Made by a program: the position numbers and the translations under genes. The notes below the pieces were generated by a model, which did no database searches, was not told the DNA's origin, and saw only the letters and a list, made by a program, of their open reading frames with translations. Positions 1 to 12,605 of a stretch of DNA of 64,000 nt are shown piece after piece (positions within the stretch are counted from its first letter, which is position 1; each line of letters begins with the position of its first letter). Location: contig JAJEKV010000005.1 in assembly GCA_021234155.1 (NCBI GenBank), forward strand, positions 5,148,952-5,212,951, in the 5' to 3' direction. Origin of the DNA: Isoetes taiwanensis. Taxonomy: Eukaryota > Streptophyta > Lycopodiopsida > Isoetales > Isoetaceae.

Positions 1-114
1 CACCAAGAAGATTCTAGGTTTGTCCAAGACAAACCACTAAATGGAAAAACATTGACAATCATGCATTGAATTGCCTACCATCATTCGAAGATGATATGTG
101 GCGCACGTTTTCTG
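1..114 (+). pseudogene. PIF/Harbinger-type transposase, N-terminal fragment
   Basis: Reading from base 3, one frame gives PRRF-stop-VCPRQ and runs on to LPSFEDDMWRTF. This resembles the RRFW entry and the stretch before the helix-turn-helix of plant PIF/Harbinger (HARBI1-like) transposases. The expected Trp codon after RRF is TAG at 15-17. The fragment stops at 114, where a CACTA element begins. The same protein resumes at 14317 (LRMERGSFEKLVGLI) and again at 28055, so this is the first of three pieces of one transposase gene. The frame before the insertion is one base out of register with the frame after it, so the gene was probably already dead or has since drifted. The true 5' end lies left of the window. 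Confidence 0.7.
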
Positions 115-620
115 CACTACAAAACCAAAGCCCGATTACGGCGCCTATTACGTCCGGGGCGTCGTTTACGCCGATGATCGACCGCCGCGAACGCCGATAA
201 ACGACGCCTATTTCGACGTCGAGATGCCGAATAATGACGTTTATCGTGCCACGCGGCGAATCAAGGCTTTAAGTCTTTAATGACTGACATGACGCCGTTC
301 AACGCGTGGCGCGTTATGGGTCCAGCACGCGAAGATCGCCGCTAGAGTGTGGCGCCCGGCCGCCGGCTGGCGTGGCAGATGACCTGGCAACGTCGTTCAA
401 CGACGAAAAGTACACGTCATCATGTCCGTCCAGCGTGGCATTGCCAGCGCCAGAAGCGCTGACAGTGGCGACCAGTAGGAAACGTCGTTCAACGGCGTAC
501 CGGGCGCGAATGCCACACCGTCTGCTGCGTGTCATCGGCTTTCCGCTGGCTGGCGCCTATGGAACAACGCCGTTTCAACGACGCCGGCGGCGTGGCCGAC
601 AACGTCGTTCAACGACGTTA
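115..620. repeat. Left subterminal repeat array of the CACTA element
   Basis: This GC-rich block in an AT-rich neighbourhood repeats CGTCGTTyAACGrCG units in both orientations. The clearest is the 19-bp palindrome AACGTCGTTCAACGACGTT at 601-619. In En/Spm elements such subterminal motifs bind the TNPA-like protein. The same motif recurs only near the other end of the element (13080-13320 and 13870-14316). The short ORFs across this block follow the repeats and I do not treat them as genes. Confidence 0.8.
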
Positions 621-3600
621 AGGAATTTTGATAAAAAAAATATTTATTTAATATTATTCAATATGATTTAATGGACAGTTAATATTCATATGCAAAATTA
701 ACAAATATTTAATATAAATAAATATTTAGTAATATTTATTAATATTAATATTATCAATAATATTAATAGTATTAATAAATATTAAATATGAACAAAATAA
801 ATCGAGAATAAATATTTAAAAATTTAAAAAATTCTGAAAAATAGAAACAAATATTGATTAAATTATATTAATGGTAGATAAGCATTATTGTTTAATATGT
901 AATTAAATGTTTAATAAATCTAAGAATAAAAAAAAATAGAATCGAGCATAAAATTAACATAACAAAAAAAATCACAAATAATAAGAACAAAGCATCAAAA
1001 ATTTAAATTGAATTCAATTAATAAATTTCACAATGTAATTTGCACATTATAAAATATATTAAGTCTTTAGTTGTTGCTCTCTTCTTCTTCTTCTTCATTG
1101 GCTTGATCTTTCATTTACCCGCATTATATTGTATATCCAAACAATTAGTTCATTGTAGTCACAAATAATTATCTAATGAATGATACACACTTCATCCCCC
1201 TTTCACGCAGTGGCGACTGCGATGGCGCATGACTGCCCTTGTTTGAAGGCCCTTCGGCGTTCATCTTAGCTTTTTGGGCGACCAGCAAAATGACGCCTAG
1301 TGAGAATGAGCACCAAAACTAATGTTAGTGTTCAACTTCGAGAACCTACATTATAAACCAAATTTATACTTACAAAAATAGCTTATCCGTGAAAGCCATA
1401 ACCGCAGACCAGTCTTATTGGCACTATGGCTGCCACTTGCTCCGTCGTACCTACGGCGTCGGTATTTTGCCTTTTGTTCTAGCTTCCCTTTCTTTGATAA
1501 TATGTTGGCCTTCAAACACTACAATGCAATACAAGGACTTAGTTCACATGGCATCATCTAATTATCTCGACTCATGGAGAGATGATGTACTTGAAATGCC
1601 TCATTAGTCAACGGATAGGCTGTGCCACTTCCTCCATCCGGGACTCCTGTAGCTTTGGCAAAGAGCTTCCACCGCTTCTTCCGATTACCTCGCAAATATA
1701 AATAAAATATGAGTACAATGAGGTTATAATGAAGAACTAAAAAGCCTAATAACACCGTGGATTTAACATGTTTACCCCGCTTTGAACAAAGCTCCCTCCA
1801 TGAGATCTCTCCGACTTGAGCTCGGGATATTACGCTTCTAAAATCTCCTTGATCCTCTCTTTTCCCTCATCATAGGCTCCGAGTTCCATTCACCCTTGTG
1901 GACGTTATTATGGCAAACGCTATTTTGTGACATTATTAGCCATCTTCCAAAAATTGTGCCATCTGCGGTCTTTGGCGCCCGCAACCTTTCTCTTGCTACT
2001 ACACTCAACATCGACTAACATATGAATATATTGTTGAGTGAACAAAAAGGGCATAATTCAAGATGAACTCACTCATATTGAAAGGATACCTTCGTGGAAG
2101 TGGTGCGGGGTGGTGCCACGATCTTTATACAGAGAGCTTGAAGAGAATGCGTCCACTCAGGCGTGCGGACTGACGGTCGGCAGCTCGCTTCGTGGGGATT
2201 CATTCTCGTGCTGGGAGCGGCCCAAGATTGGTCACGGGAAGGGGTGTATGAGCTATGGCGTGGAGGGTCATATTTTGTTTTAAGTATCTTTGAGATGCCA
2301 TATATACCTATTAGTCCTCCAGCTTCTCCGCGCCCTCAGTCCTCTGCTCCTGCCCTCGACTTCCTCCTCCTCCTCCTTCGTCGGAGCTCCTCCACCTACA
2401 TCTGCCATGGCAGCCTCCACGATGCATGCCGCTTGATGCCGCACGAGCCGTCACGAGCTGGAACACAGGCTACCTCGATGCAGTGGCTGAGGCAGACCTG
2501 GCAAAAGAAGGTGGGGTTCAAGCAAGCCATGACAAAGCTGCGTGATGAGGGGGGCAAAAGAAAGACCTCGCGCCAGCATTCTTCGGGAGGCCGGAACCTT
2601 CCCTCAATCTGAGGCTCAGTGCCTGAAGAAATGCATGGTGAGCTGGTTGTGCTTGGGCCCGTATGCTAGAGGATAGGGCCTTGGGAAGGAAACATTCTTT
2701 CAAGCCCTACTTTCAAAAGTTGCACCCGGACCAGCGGGGCATGCAGGGAAGTGCTCGTACATGAATTCCTTGGGGAAGCAGATACCACGCCGAGGGCTTG
2801 GATTCCATGCTTGGGAGGCATTACGTGGGGTGGAGAAATCACCGTCGAGCACCTTGAGCCTGCGAGTGGATCTGCTTTGGATGCTGATATATACCACTAG
2901 ATGTGCACGGCATCCACTTTGTTTTGTGTATTTGAATTGTGTATGGGTTTTTATATGAATTTTGTATTTTGAAGGAATACATATATGATTTTTGTATATG
3001 AATCTTGCATTTTGAAGGGAATCTTCACATTTTATGATTAATTAAACATAAAGCGTGTACTCAAATTGTATGTAGAACTGCCCTGATCGGTAACTTGCAA
3101 GCCATAGGTCTATACTAGGATGCCAATTAACTTGGCATAAATGTCTATGATAACCCGAGTTGCAATACTAATGTTGCCTAAATTGCATGCCAAAGTATTT
3201 TCTTATTCATATGTGGGAAGAAAATATAATAATCATAATAAAGTAATGAAGGTTCAATCGATGGTAGTCTTCTATCATGACAATAGTCTGCCCCCAACCC
3301 CCAACCTCCCTATTCGACCGCCATCTCTTCTTCACCTTCAAATATGCGGCGGGAGCGAGCCTTACATGGAACTACTGAACCACCATTTGATCTTGCAAAG
3401 GATCCGGAATGAAGGTGACCTACAAAACCTCTATTACATTAGTTCCTTTGTTAATGACATATATAAATTTTATTGCATCCAAGTAAACATACTTGTTCAC
3501 ATTACTCAACCCTCACGAGTGTGTCTTGACCACGTCTGAAGCGAGTTGAATCTAGTGAATACGAGGCCACTTTCGGATCTTTGCGTATCGTGGCATGAGC

Positions 3601-4148
3601 ACCAAAGACACACAAGATCAAACCATTCGGCATCAAACAACATTGTTTTGAATGCACTAATGACATCAACCTCCATGATAGTCTTTATAGTACCAATCCA
3701 TTCCAACATTGCCTCGATTGGGTTTGGATTCACGCACTACCGATGCAGCAAAGCTGTACTAAACTTTGCTGATATACCACAATCATAAGTGCGTTTGCCA
3801 TGATCCACACTTTGTGGCCGAAAGTGAGCACCGAGGAAGACCATATTGATGCATATGAATTATACTACAAAGTAAAGGAACAAATGTTCAAAATAACGAA
3901 ACGAAACTCGTGAATTATATGCTATTAAGTTGCACTTACAAATAGTGACACGCCTTTAGCATATGCAAATTCTTCGCTAGAAACATGTTTACCACGTTGC
4001 CTTGCCATCTCTAGTTGTTCGAAAGCAGCCATTTATTGTTTATCTCACTTGGCGGGACCTCTAGATGATCCGAAGTGGTTGTTTTGCGATTCTTTTGTCG
4101 ATAGCGTCTTCTCTCCTCATCTCTCTTTATTTTTCTTCCTCGTATTTT
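621..4148. other. CACTA interior without a recognisable gene
   Basis: Bases 621-1080 are very AT-rich and hold nothing I can identify. From 1081 to 4148 the composition is mixed. A GC-richer stretch at about 2080-2900 looks like captured exon or UTR sequence, with CT-rich runs and a proline/serine-rich reading, but I cannot name its source. A TNPA-like second product of the CACTA element would be expected downstream of TNP2, which is this region on the minus strand, but no conserved motif was found. Confidence 0.4.
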
Positions 4149-6640
4149 TTATCCATTTCTCCATGGGAGTGGGTTGTAGATGAGAAACTTATTGACTTTT
4201 TGCTGTTCTTCTAGTGTGAACAATTTCTTACGTGGTCTTCCTTCGGGAACTTCTCCAACTATAGTTGGAGTGTCTTCATCGGTCCATAATCGTGGAGCAT
4301 TGGGGTGTAGATCGGCCAAGAACTCGGTGACATAGAATAATGACTCTCGTGCTAACCAACCCTCGGCCATGCAACCCTCGGCCTTGCCCCGACGTCTGAA
4401 GTCCCTTGAGGACCTTGAGCGTTCTATAAAAACATCCATCTAGGATTTGTTGTGCACAAGCTCTACCGTCCACTAAATGCACTAGTAAGTGAGTTTGTAT
4501 GTCCGAAAACTTGTTGGGAATTCTTTCTCTAGCATACAACATGCCTCAACGACCTTAGTTCGCATGTCACCAATTTCATTTGTGGGTATCTCCTTCCTTG
4601 TAATCCATCTAAATATGATTTAAGAAAAAAAAAAGTTAAGTGAGAGTTCAGCATAAAGTGTTTTCTAAATCCGTACGAACCTGGAAAACTCGATGGGAGA
4701 CATATTGCATGTAGTGGACCGTCGGTAGGGCGACCCCTCAGAACAATAGGCATAACAAAGCGCAACATCTTATGCCAATCATGAGATTTCAACCCAGTTA
4801 ACTCCCCTTCGTTAGAGAAACAATTCATAACGAATGCATATATCTGTCGGAGTCTTTATTGCCTTGATCGCTTCTCGAGCGGGTTTCATACATTTTCTAG
4901 GCACGATCCAATCCACTTGTGGCCTTATTCCTTCTTGACATTTAACCATGCTTTAGATTTTGATCCAGCTTCTTGTAGATCTTCTCGTCTTTTGTCTGTG
5001 TCCTACGTCCCGGTGACATGCTTCCAAATAGGACGCAAAGCGTTTTTAAAGATGTGCATGGGATCAAGAAGATGATGGATCTTCATTCATCCAATAGGGT
5101 AGAAGGAAGAAGGATGCTTTCCACTTCATTCCCTTAGCCTTATTTCCTTTGGCATCCCACATGTTACCCCCAATCTCTCATTGTCAACCTTTTGGGAGGC
5201 TCTTGATTGCAATGTTTTCTCTTGGACCTCGATCGAAAGTCGATTTTCCATTGGCGGATATCTCTTGAAGTTTGCATAGACATTTTTTTGTGCAATGCCG
5301 TTGACCGGTAGAGTTCAACTGATTCAAACCCACACAAGTGACATGCCGCATATCCGGACACTTGAGTCCGGGGAGAGTTCATACAAACCAGGCCAATCGC
5401 TCGTTGTCCACATTAAGATTGCTCTCAAGGTAAATCTTAGATTTCATTACGAAGTTCTCTTGAGACATCGTAAACTTCAATACCTTCACTCCACAATGTC
5501 AAAAGCTCATCAATAACTATTTTTTCGGATATGGATCTAGACTTTCCGGCTTCTTGGTCCACGGAACTAATAGTACTACCATTAAATGGCTAGTCTTCAT
5601 GAGTAACCACGGTGGTAAATTATAGTTGATCAACACTCTTGGCCAAGTTGACCACGCTGGTGATTGGCGTCCATAAGGATTAACACCATCCGTTGCCAAC
5701 CCTAATCTCGAGATTTAGTGGCTCTCTTCCAAATTCTGGCCATGTTTCATCAATATGCTTCCATTGCTTGCGGTCACTAACCACGCTGAGTACATTGTCA
5801 CTCGGCGCATTAGCGCACACCAACCCATGGCCCGAGCTAGAGATTCACATCGAAACAATAGCCTTATCACGAGGGATCAATGGAAAGTAGCGAACCACCT
5901 TCATCGGGACGGTCTTTCCCTTGGCATCTACGTGATTGTACCTAGAGGCACCACATTTAGGGCATGTTTCTGTGTTCTTGTAGATGTCATCCGGATAATA
6001 TACCATGCAATCATTTGGACAAGCGTGAATCTTATGGTAGCCTAAACCAGTAGCTGCCAATATATTTTTTATTTCAGTGCGACTTTTGGGCATAGTGTTC
6101 CCTTGTGGGAGTATTTTCTCTTGCAATAACCTGTATAAAACAGACCTTTACGTATACATTCAACTACAAATTCAATAAGTCAAGTGATTGCAATTGTACT
6201 TACTCTAACAAAGCCGTAACACTGGCATTGCTCCATTTGAATTTGGCTTGAAGGTTTAATATCAATAAAGATGTGATCAATCTAGATATGCTTGCACGGA
6301 TATAATGCTTTATGCGCCTCCTCCAATAAAACGTGATCTTCATGACCATCGTTAGGAGTATTTATATCGTCATCTAGGTCGTTGTCGAAGATTGGGCCAA
6401 ATGCATCTAACATGTCGGCTATGGGTTCTTCAACTTCCATGAAGTCGTCCATAGGGGCATTGTCATCATCTTCATCATCGTATTCCTGTTCATCTTCATC
6501 ATTGTACTCTTCATTATGCGTTGTGCCCATGTTTGTACCATACTGCTCAATGTATTCTAATTCTGCTATCCGCAATGACTTTTGATGTCGCCAATTGATG
6601 CGGCTTGGATGTGGTCTTATATCCACTTGCCTACCACCCG
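4149..6640 (-). pseudogene. TNP2-type CACTA transposase remnant
   Basis: Minus-strand fragments in order match plant TNP2 (Transposase_21) proteins. An acidic N-terminal piece (6626-6282) ends LEEAHKALYPC. It is followed by LGYHKIHACPNDCMVYYPDD, then CPKCGASRY and a VVRYFPLIPR segment (6126-5845), which is the hallmark zinc-ribbon-like block. Then come a degenerate central part (5382-5164), GLKSHDWHKML (4828-4529) and the C-terminal HLLVHLVD and KVLKGL block with AEGWLARES (4542-4149), which resembles DUF4218. The pieces lie in different frames with stops between them. Some breaks may be introns, since TNP2 genes have them, but several look like frameshifts. The protein would cut and rejoin CACTA ends. 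I judge it inactive as it stands. Confidence 0.85.
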
Positions 6641-6892
6641 CGTCCAGATTAAACGAAATATATGCGTGATTGATACATACATTGAGAGCCCGTGTTTGTT
6701 AAATTTTAAGCATTTAATAACGAACGAAATATAAAATTTTATGTCATAATCAAAGCATATATTGAAGATATAATACACATTTATCTTCAATATGTGCAAT
6801 CTCATTCCAAGAGAAGAAGAAGAAGAATTCGAAGAAGAAGAAGAAAAATGGTGCATTCCGACAAAAATTATATGAGTAATTTGAGTACATCA

Positions 6893-7264
6893 TCAAAGGA
6901 CCTCCGGTATTGGTCTACCGTATTCATATTCAATGAACAATTCATCACCAATACACAAAGTTTTTATAGCATAAACCATGATATATCTCCCGTCAATTTT
7001 ACGGCTAAAAAAATCTTCTTGGTCTTTGTTTGCCTCGACAAATTCACAATTGGTAGCTTCAGGATTCTCGATAGAGCTATTAATAAAAGCGACAAGGTTT
7101 CCATTTTGGCGAGGACGACCATCAATATATGTGAAGCTTGCGTAGTCACTGGGCTTGGATATTGTTCGTGCATTTGAATTTAGGCCATAGATGAGCATGC
7201 GCCACTGATGCTTACTCAATTTATGCCAAGTGTCTGAGTTATATTCAGGACCTACATATGGCAT
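6893..7264 (-). CDS. SET-domain-like ORF carried by the CACTA element
   Basis: The 123-residue ORF contains FTYIDGR, NGNLVAFINSS, NCEFVEANK and, near the end, AIKTLCIGDELFIEYEYG. This order matches the C-terminal half of a SET domain: the RFxNHSC...PNC pseudoknot strand, then GEELxxDYxY. Residues differ from an active enzyme: the usual NHS is NSS here, and no cysteine-rich post-SET follows. It lies just upstream of TNP2 on the same strand, so it may be part of the element's own transcript, an upstream exon, or a captured host fragment. No N-SET half is visible. Methyltransferase activity is doubtful. Confidence 0.55.
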   Translation of the reverse strand: MPYVGPEYNSDTWHKLSKHQWRMLIYGLNSNARTISKPSDYASFTYIDGRPRQNGNLVAFINSSIENPEATNCEFVEANKDQEDFFSRKIDGRYIMVYAIKTLCIGDELFIEYEYGRPIPEVL

Positions 7265-7348
7265 TAAAGGGCGTCATTACCATCTTTGACTTTCACACTA
7301 GTCATAATATATAATCCGAGCCAAAGACGGGGACCCGACTATTTTTAA

Positions 7349-7684
7349 TCATGTCTTGCCTACCCCAATATGTAAATTGCTCCCCATAAATAATTGGCTT
7401 GCCTCTAGGCCATGCATTGAATTTCTTACGATCTTTATCACGTAAGGGGGCTGGACCAAATGGACTAGTGAAGGTGGAAGATTATTTTCTTCGACATGAT
7501 CTAGTACATTCCAATTTTGATGAACATTGTCATTCCCTCCAATCTTGGCAGCGGCCATTGCGACGAGTTCTATCCGTAATGGGATACTCTTTGAGGAAGT
7601 TGATGGCTTTCTTTTTGTAGGGTTTTCTATGAATGCATTCATAGTATCAACATCATCTACTTCCAATGACAACATAACCCCCAA
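7349..7684 (-). CDS. Hypothetical ORF upstream of the SET-like ORF in the CACTA element
   Basis: A 111-residue minus-strand ORF opens about 85 bases upstream of the SET-like ORF and in the same direction. I do not recognise it. It has a basic patch (NPTKRKPSTSSK) and no membrane segment or clear motif. Its position suggests it could be the 5' part of the same transcript as the SET-like and TNP2 pieces, with an intron between, but the sequence alone does not establish this. A 20-base poly-A run lies outside it at about 7961. Confidence 0.3.
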   Translation of the reverse strand: MGVMLSLEVDDVDTMNAFIENPTKRKPSTSSKSIPLRIELVAMAAAKIGGNDNVHQNWNVLDHVEENNLPPSLVHLVQPPYVIKIVRNSMHGLEASQLFMGSNLHIGVGKT

Positions 7685-8877
7685 AATATATCTTTGCCGA
7701 GCTCACTTCATTCTCAATTTCTTCCTAACAAAATACAAGCAAACTAAGTTAAGACATCGATTCAAGTACATGAGAGTAGTTGATTATCGTTCATAAGATT
7801 AAGTGTATTATACCTCGTTGGAATACCCCACATGTGCGTCCGAAACCTTTGGATTTGTCGGGCATTCACCATATTTCTCAACATGGTGGGGGCAGTCTTT
7901 CTCATCCGCTTTTATTTGTCCTTTGCACATCGAACAATTGCAATATGGCTTCTGTCAAGTACAAAAAAAAAAAAAAAAAAGTAACATCAAGATATAAAGT
8001 TAACTAATCATTGAAACATGTTTATGGCACATACCGGCTGCATTCATTTCATGCACACCACCCGGCCTCTAGGAAGACTAGGTCCCTTTGGGTCTAATTG
8101 GACTATTTGTGGCAATTGTTGGGGTAACATTCTTCTTAAAGTCGCCGTGTAACTTTCTCAAAAGCTTTACGTCTCACTTACGTTCAAATTCCTTACGGCG
8201 TTAGGTCCATGTTGTTTTTTTCTAGTAAACAATAAAAATATTAATAAAAACCATGTAATCTATATATAATAATAAAAGCAAAATGTAGTGTGTCAGAGAG
8301 CATCTCGCCGTCAATTTCTTTTCCCACAACTTTCATTACGGACCGTCGGATCATGACTATTTCTATTGTAACCTCTATGTGACCCTTCTTAGCGAGCATC
8401 TCGGTAGTTGACTTTTTTGGTTATTTTAGGTCCCTTGGATTCGGTGGTTTATTTGGTATTTTTTGTTTTGCAAAGCCGCCATGATTGACATCGATCTCAA
8501 TAATCCAGTTCCAAAGGGCATTTGTGCTAGGCTAATTCATGATCCAGTCTTGTGCTGCTGAAAAAGCCCGACCGCATGCCCCTTCACTTTATTCTAATTT
8601 ATCTATTTATTCTTTGAAATATGGCTCCAAATGGCGGGATTGGGGCGGCTATGGGATAGTGGGATCCCTCAAATTCGAATCTGGAGAGCTTCACCACCCT
8701 TTGGGAGACTCGGATGTGGAGAGCAACCTAATGCAAGGCCCGTCTTTGTGTAAGTTTTCCTCCTTTGCTTTTGATGGCGGGTTTAATTTTAAGTAGTAGA
8801 TATCGCGCCTCTTGCAATGTGGGCCTTATTATAAAACACAAAGGAATCATTTCGGATTATGCGAGTTAGATTCTAGA

Positions 8878-8985
8878 GTTATCACGAGTTAGATTTCTCT
8901 AGATTTAGTCAAGGAACATGTTTGAGGACATGTTATCACGAGTTAGATTTCTCTAGATTTAGTCAAGGACATGTTTGAGGATTTG
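8878..8985 (+). repeat. 54-bp tandem duplication inside the Helitron
   Basis: Two adjacent copies of a 54-bp unit start at 8878 and 8932, both opening GTTATCACGAGTTAGATTTC. A second short tandem duplication (29-bp unit, 9903-9960) and a looser one of about 32 bp (near 10185-10240) lie in the same Helitron. No function is apparent. Confidence 0.8.
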
Positions 8986-10599
8986 GAGCCCTTTCCTAGA
9001 CATGTTTAAGAACATCTTGGGATCGATCATTTATGGCATTGTTTGCGAGAGGAGTTTCTTGCTAAGACCATATATGACTCCACACAAAAGAAAAATGGAA
9101 GCATGATTTCAGGTTAGGGAGCACTTCATACTATCGGTGATTCATTTTGGCATCTAAGTTATTTTTTGTGCTTCCCACGACATTCATCGAAATAGACCAC
9201 GGTATGGTAAGATCACGGTCGAAATAGACATATAGATATTTTTTTTTAAGCAATAGACACTACCTCTTCGGTTTTAGAACCGTCCATGATTGCTTTGAGC
9301 CCGGCTTTACGGCATGCGAGCGATTCCGGGCAAAATTGGTTGCTCTAAGGGGGCTCTCCATTTTGGCCGGTATTGCTTGCATGAGAACACCGAGAACTCT
9401 CCATTTTGCCAGGTGTTCTTAACACTTTTCGAACATGAGTATCCTTGGTTGAATAGATTATGGTCCATTTAGTTTTTGGATGCCTTTGAGATCACGACGA
9501 TTTATGCGGTCAAAGGTACTCCTTTGCTAACAAGCCAGATATTGGGATGTGGAACATTATGCGGTGGCTAATTTATTGATTTACGTGGAGCTCATTTTGA
9601 AGATGAAGCACACTATATGTCCGCATGGTTCTATAACCTTGCACATATATCCGCCTTAGTATCTTTGTCAAACTATTATAATCTGATATCTTGAAAGCAA
9701 TATATATGTAGGTAGCTTGTACTTTTGGAGTCTTATAAAGTTTGTTTGCATACTCTAATGATGTGGTTTAAGGGGCAATGGGGATGTTCTAAAGTCAACA
9801 TCTTGTTATATCTGATGTTTGATTCTCATTGGAGAATCACGAAGCAACTCATTGCTTATCTAGCACTAAAGGCGAAAATGCGGTATCATCGTTTTGCCCC
9901 ACAAGGAAATTTATGATTGAGCAAGACCCACGAGGAAATTTATGATTGAGCAAGACTTGGAGAATGTCCAGCTATCGTGACTCTTTGTGAGAAGATCGGT
10001 GAGAACATTTCTCAAAATAAAGCATTTCTCCAAAGCGTTGGGTTTCATGAATCTATATACAAAGATGTCATAAAACAATGTTCAGCACTGTTCTTTCACC
10101 AACTCAACATTCTAATAACCTTAGCACTTGCCAAAATTCCTTTGTGTGTTTATGGCGTACACATGGTAGTTTAGATAGCAGGCTAGAGGCATCCGCATCA
10201 AAATGAGCAAGCTGGAGGTATTGACATCAAAATGAGTATAATATATTGCCTGTTGGTTGCATGTAGTCTTATCTTTTGGTGTTCCTTGCATAGTGAAGGC
10301 ATTAGTCCTAAACCAAGCAGGTAATTTTTGGTTTTCTTTGTTTATAGCTACTAATTTGCTGCAATATTTGTAATTGCAAAGGTGAGTAACTGTTATGTTT
10401 AGTATCTGCGAGGATTGTGATCTTCAAAATTGGCGCATAATGCAATTTTCTTCATTTCAACATTGCGGCCGGGAGCTATATTCGAGCCAATATTACGCAC
10501 ATTTAGCTATAATGGGATTGTGTGTGCATATATTGGACAACAACAATCACATGGTATGCTCAACGGTGATGGAAGAGGGCCTTTGTTGCTGTATGAACT

Positions 10600-11580
10600 A
10601 ATGAAGCAAGAGTGTTAAGACCGGATATGGTGCTATTTATTCTTGTTTGTCGGGTGCATCCACGGTACTTCCAGCTTTGAAAGAGGAAACATCTACACTC
10701 GGATGCTGGAAAGGATTTAATCATATGTCCCCTTTCAGCAATGTTTTGTCCTTGACATGTGTGCTAAATGTGTGGGAGTATAAATGTTGCTTGCCATCTA
10801 TTTAGCGAGGATATCATTGCGAGAATGGTGTATCATGGAGCACAATTATTTTGGATATTTGAATATGGCAAAGCAAAGGAAGTTTTTGAGGGTTTGGAAC
10901 ATATGCAACGTGAGAATGTAAAACCAAACGAGTTACCTTTCTTGCCGCCTTGAGTAGTTGAGTGTTTGTGCGTCTATTTCAATTTCAAAATGGATTCATG
11001 ATTTGAAAGCTTTTGTGCATTAGAATCTATTTTAGGGACTCCCTTGTTGACATTTATGCCAAGTCCGGGAGCCGTCGTGGATGCTTGCATAGTGTTTGAT
11101 CGATTATCCATCCCAAGGTAATTTTTTTATTTCATGGGCGGTCATCATTCTTTGGGTGCCATTCTTGTAATAGTGAAGGTGTAGTTAGGATTTTTACGGC
11201 GGATGCAACAGGCACATGGAACCAAATGAGTTGATGGTTCTTAGTGTCCTGTGTGCATCTTTGATGATATGCTCGCTATGGAGCGAGATATTGATCCATG
11301 CAATGCTTTGTCAAAAGGTATGTAGTTAGGATATCCATGTAGGCAATATGCTTTTGGACTTCTATGTGTAGATGATGCTTTTAGTGTCTTTCATTGAATG
11401 ATCAAGACAAATGTCGTATCTTGGAGTGTAATGGTTGCAGGATACACTCAATGTGGGAGTGGCAAGAATGCACTTTGAACTTATCAAACAAATGCAATGG
11501 GAGAATGTGCAAGAAGACAAAGCAATTTATGAAAGTGCGAGTTTTGTGCATGTATGCAGCCCTTGATGGATCTGATGCTA
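10600..11580 (+). pseudogene. Captured PPR (pentatricopeptide repeat) gene fragments in the Helitron
   Basis: Plus-strand readings in shifting frames give recognisable PLS-type PPR pieces. They include CGSINVACHLFSEDI followed by YGKAKEVFEGLEHMQ and RENVKPNE (10768-10930), DIYAKSGS (about 11048-11075), and VVSWSVMVAGYTQCGSGKNA with IKQMQWENV (about 11405-11505). PPR proteins bind organellar RNA, but these pieces are short, frameshifted and without start or end. Gene-fragment capture is common in plant Helitrons. The parent gene is not in the window. Confidence 0.7.
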
Positions 11581-12605
11581 AAAGGGCTATAAATATCAAA
11601 ATTAGTTTACCGCGAAGAACTATTATCCCTTCCTCAAGATAGTGCTTACTGATGGCGGTGTATAGCGATATCAACAAAACTTCGGACCATCTAAATCATT
11701 TCCAACCAATGGTGGCACATGCTCACATGCAAAAGCTGGATTCAGTAACAAAAGGAATAACAACACAAAAACTTTTGCTATCAAAGGAATGTATGCCCGC
11801 AGATATCCTTTCCAAATAGTTAACTTGCGAGGCTAAACCAAAGCTTTCTTTTCAGGTCATAAATTTCTCTTTACGTAGTGCTACTTAAAAAGGCGAGCGA
11901 GAAATATATTTTCATGGTCTATGGTGATGGCATTGTATGTCCAAAGTGGTTGGCGGCAAGTGGGTTAAAGACAAGCAAATGCATCGATAAAATGCTCATT
12001 TAAATTTTGTCAGGCATGTATGAGAACATAGAAATGAATTTTTGCAAGATATGTAAGCATACATGATTTAGGAGGTCCGTGGACTAAGCAAAAAAGCAAT
12101 GGCAAAAATGGACATTGTACATAAACATCTATTGCCATTGAGATGTTCACGAAGATGGTAATTGAAACCGTAAAACTTGTAGTTACGATATTTGGATTTT
12201 TGCATTATTTTACGTAGAACTACGTATTTGAGGAACAATTAGATATGGTAACTTGATAATGCATATGTTTTGTATTCCAATATCGTTATGCATGTATGTT
12301 ATGTATACAATTCTCTAATTGTTGGTTTGGAACTTGCAATAATAGAAAAAAATTGTTGTTACATCCAAACCAAAGGCAAGTTTTCAGGAGATCTTCAAAT
12401 CATCAAACATATGCAAGTCGCTGCAAAACTAAAATCACATGGTTTTTCTTATTAGCAATCCAATCCACAGTGCCATCACAAGCAGTTTTCATACTTAAGA
12501 TATTGTTTGTGGTGCGCTTTTGTTGGGGTCGATTAAAGGTGTAGAAATAAATATTAACCATAACTTTACATCTACATTAGCTTTTTAGCTTGTGCCCGAC
12601 GAAAA

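Noticed and set aside
306-671. 121-residue Arg-rich ORF at the left end
   Set aside because: It lies over the CGTCGTT subterminal repeats of the CACTA element; Arg richness follows from CG-rich repeats.
6382-6585. Ser-rich plus-strand ORF
   Set aside because: Antisense of the acidic (Asp/Glu-rich) N-terminal part of TNP2.
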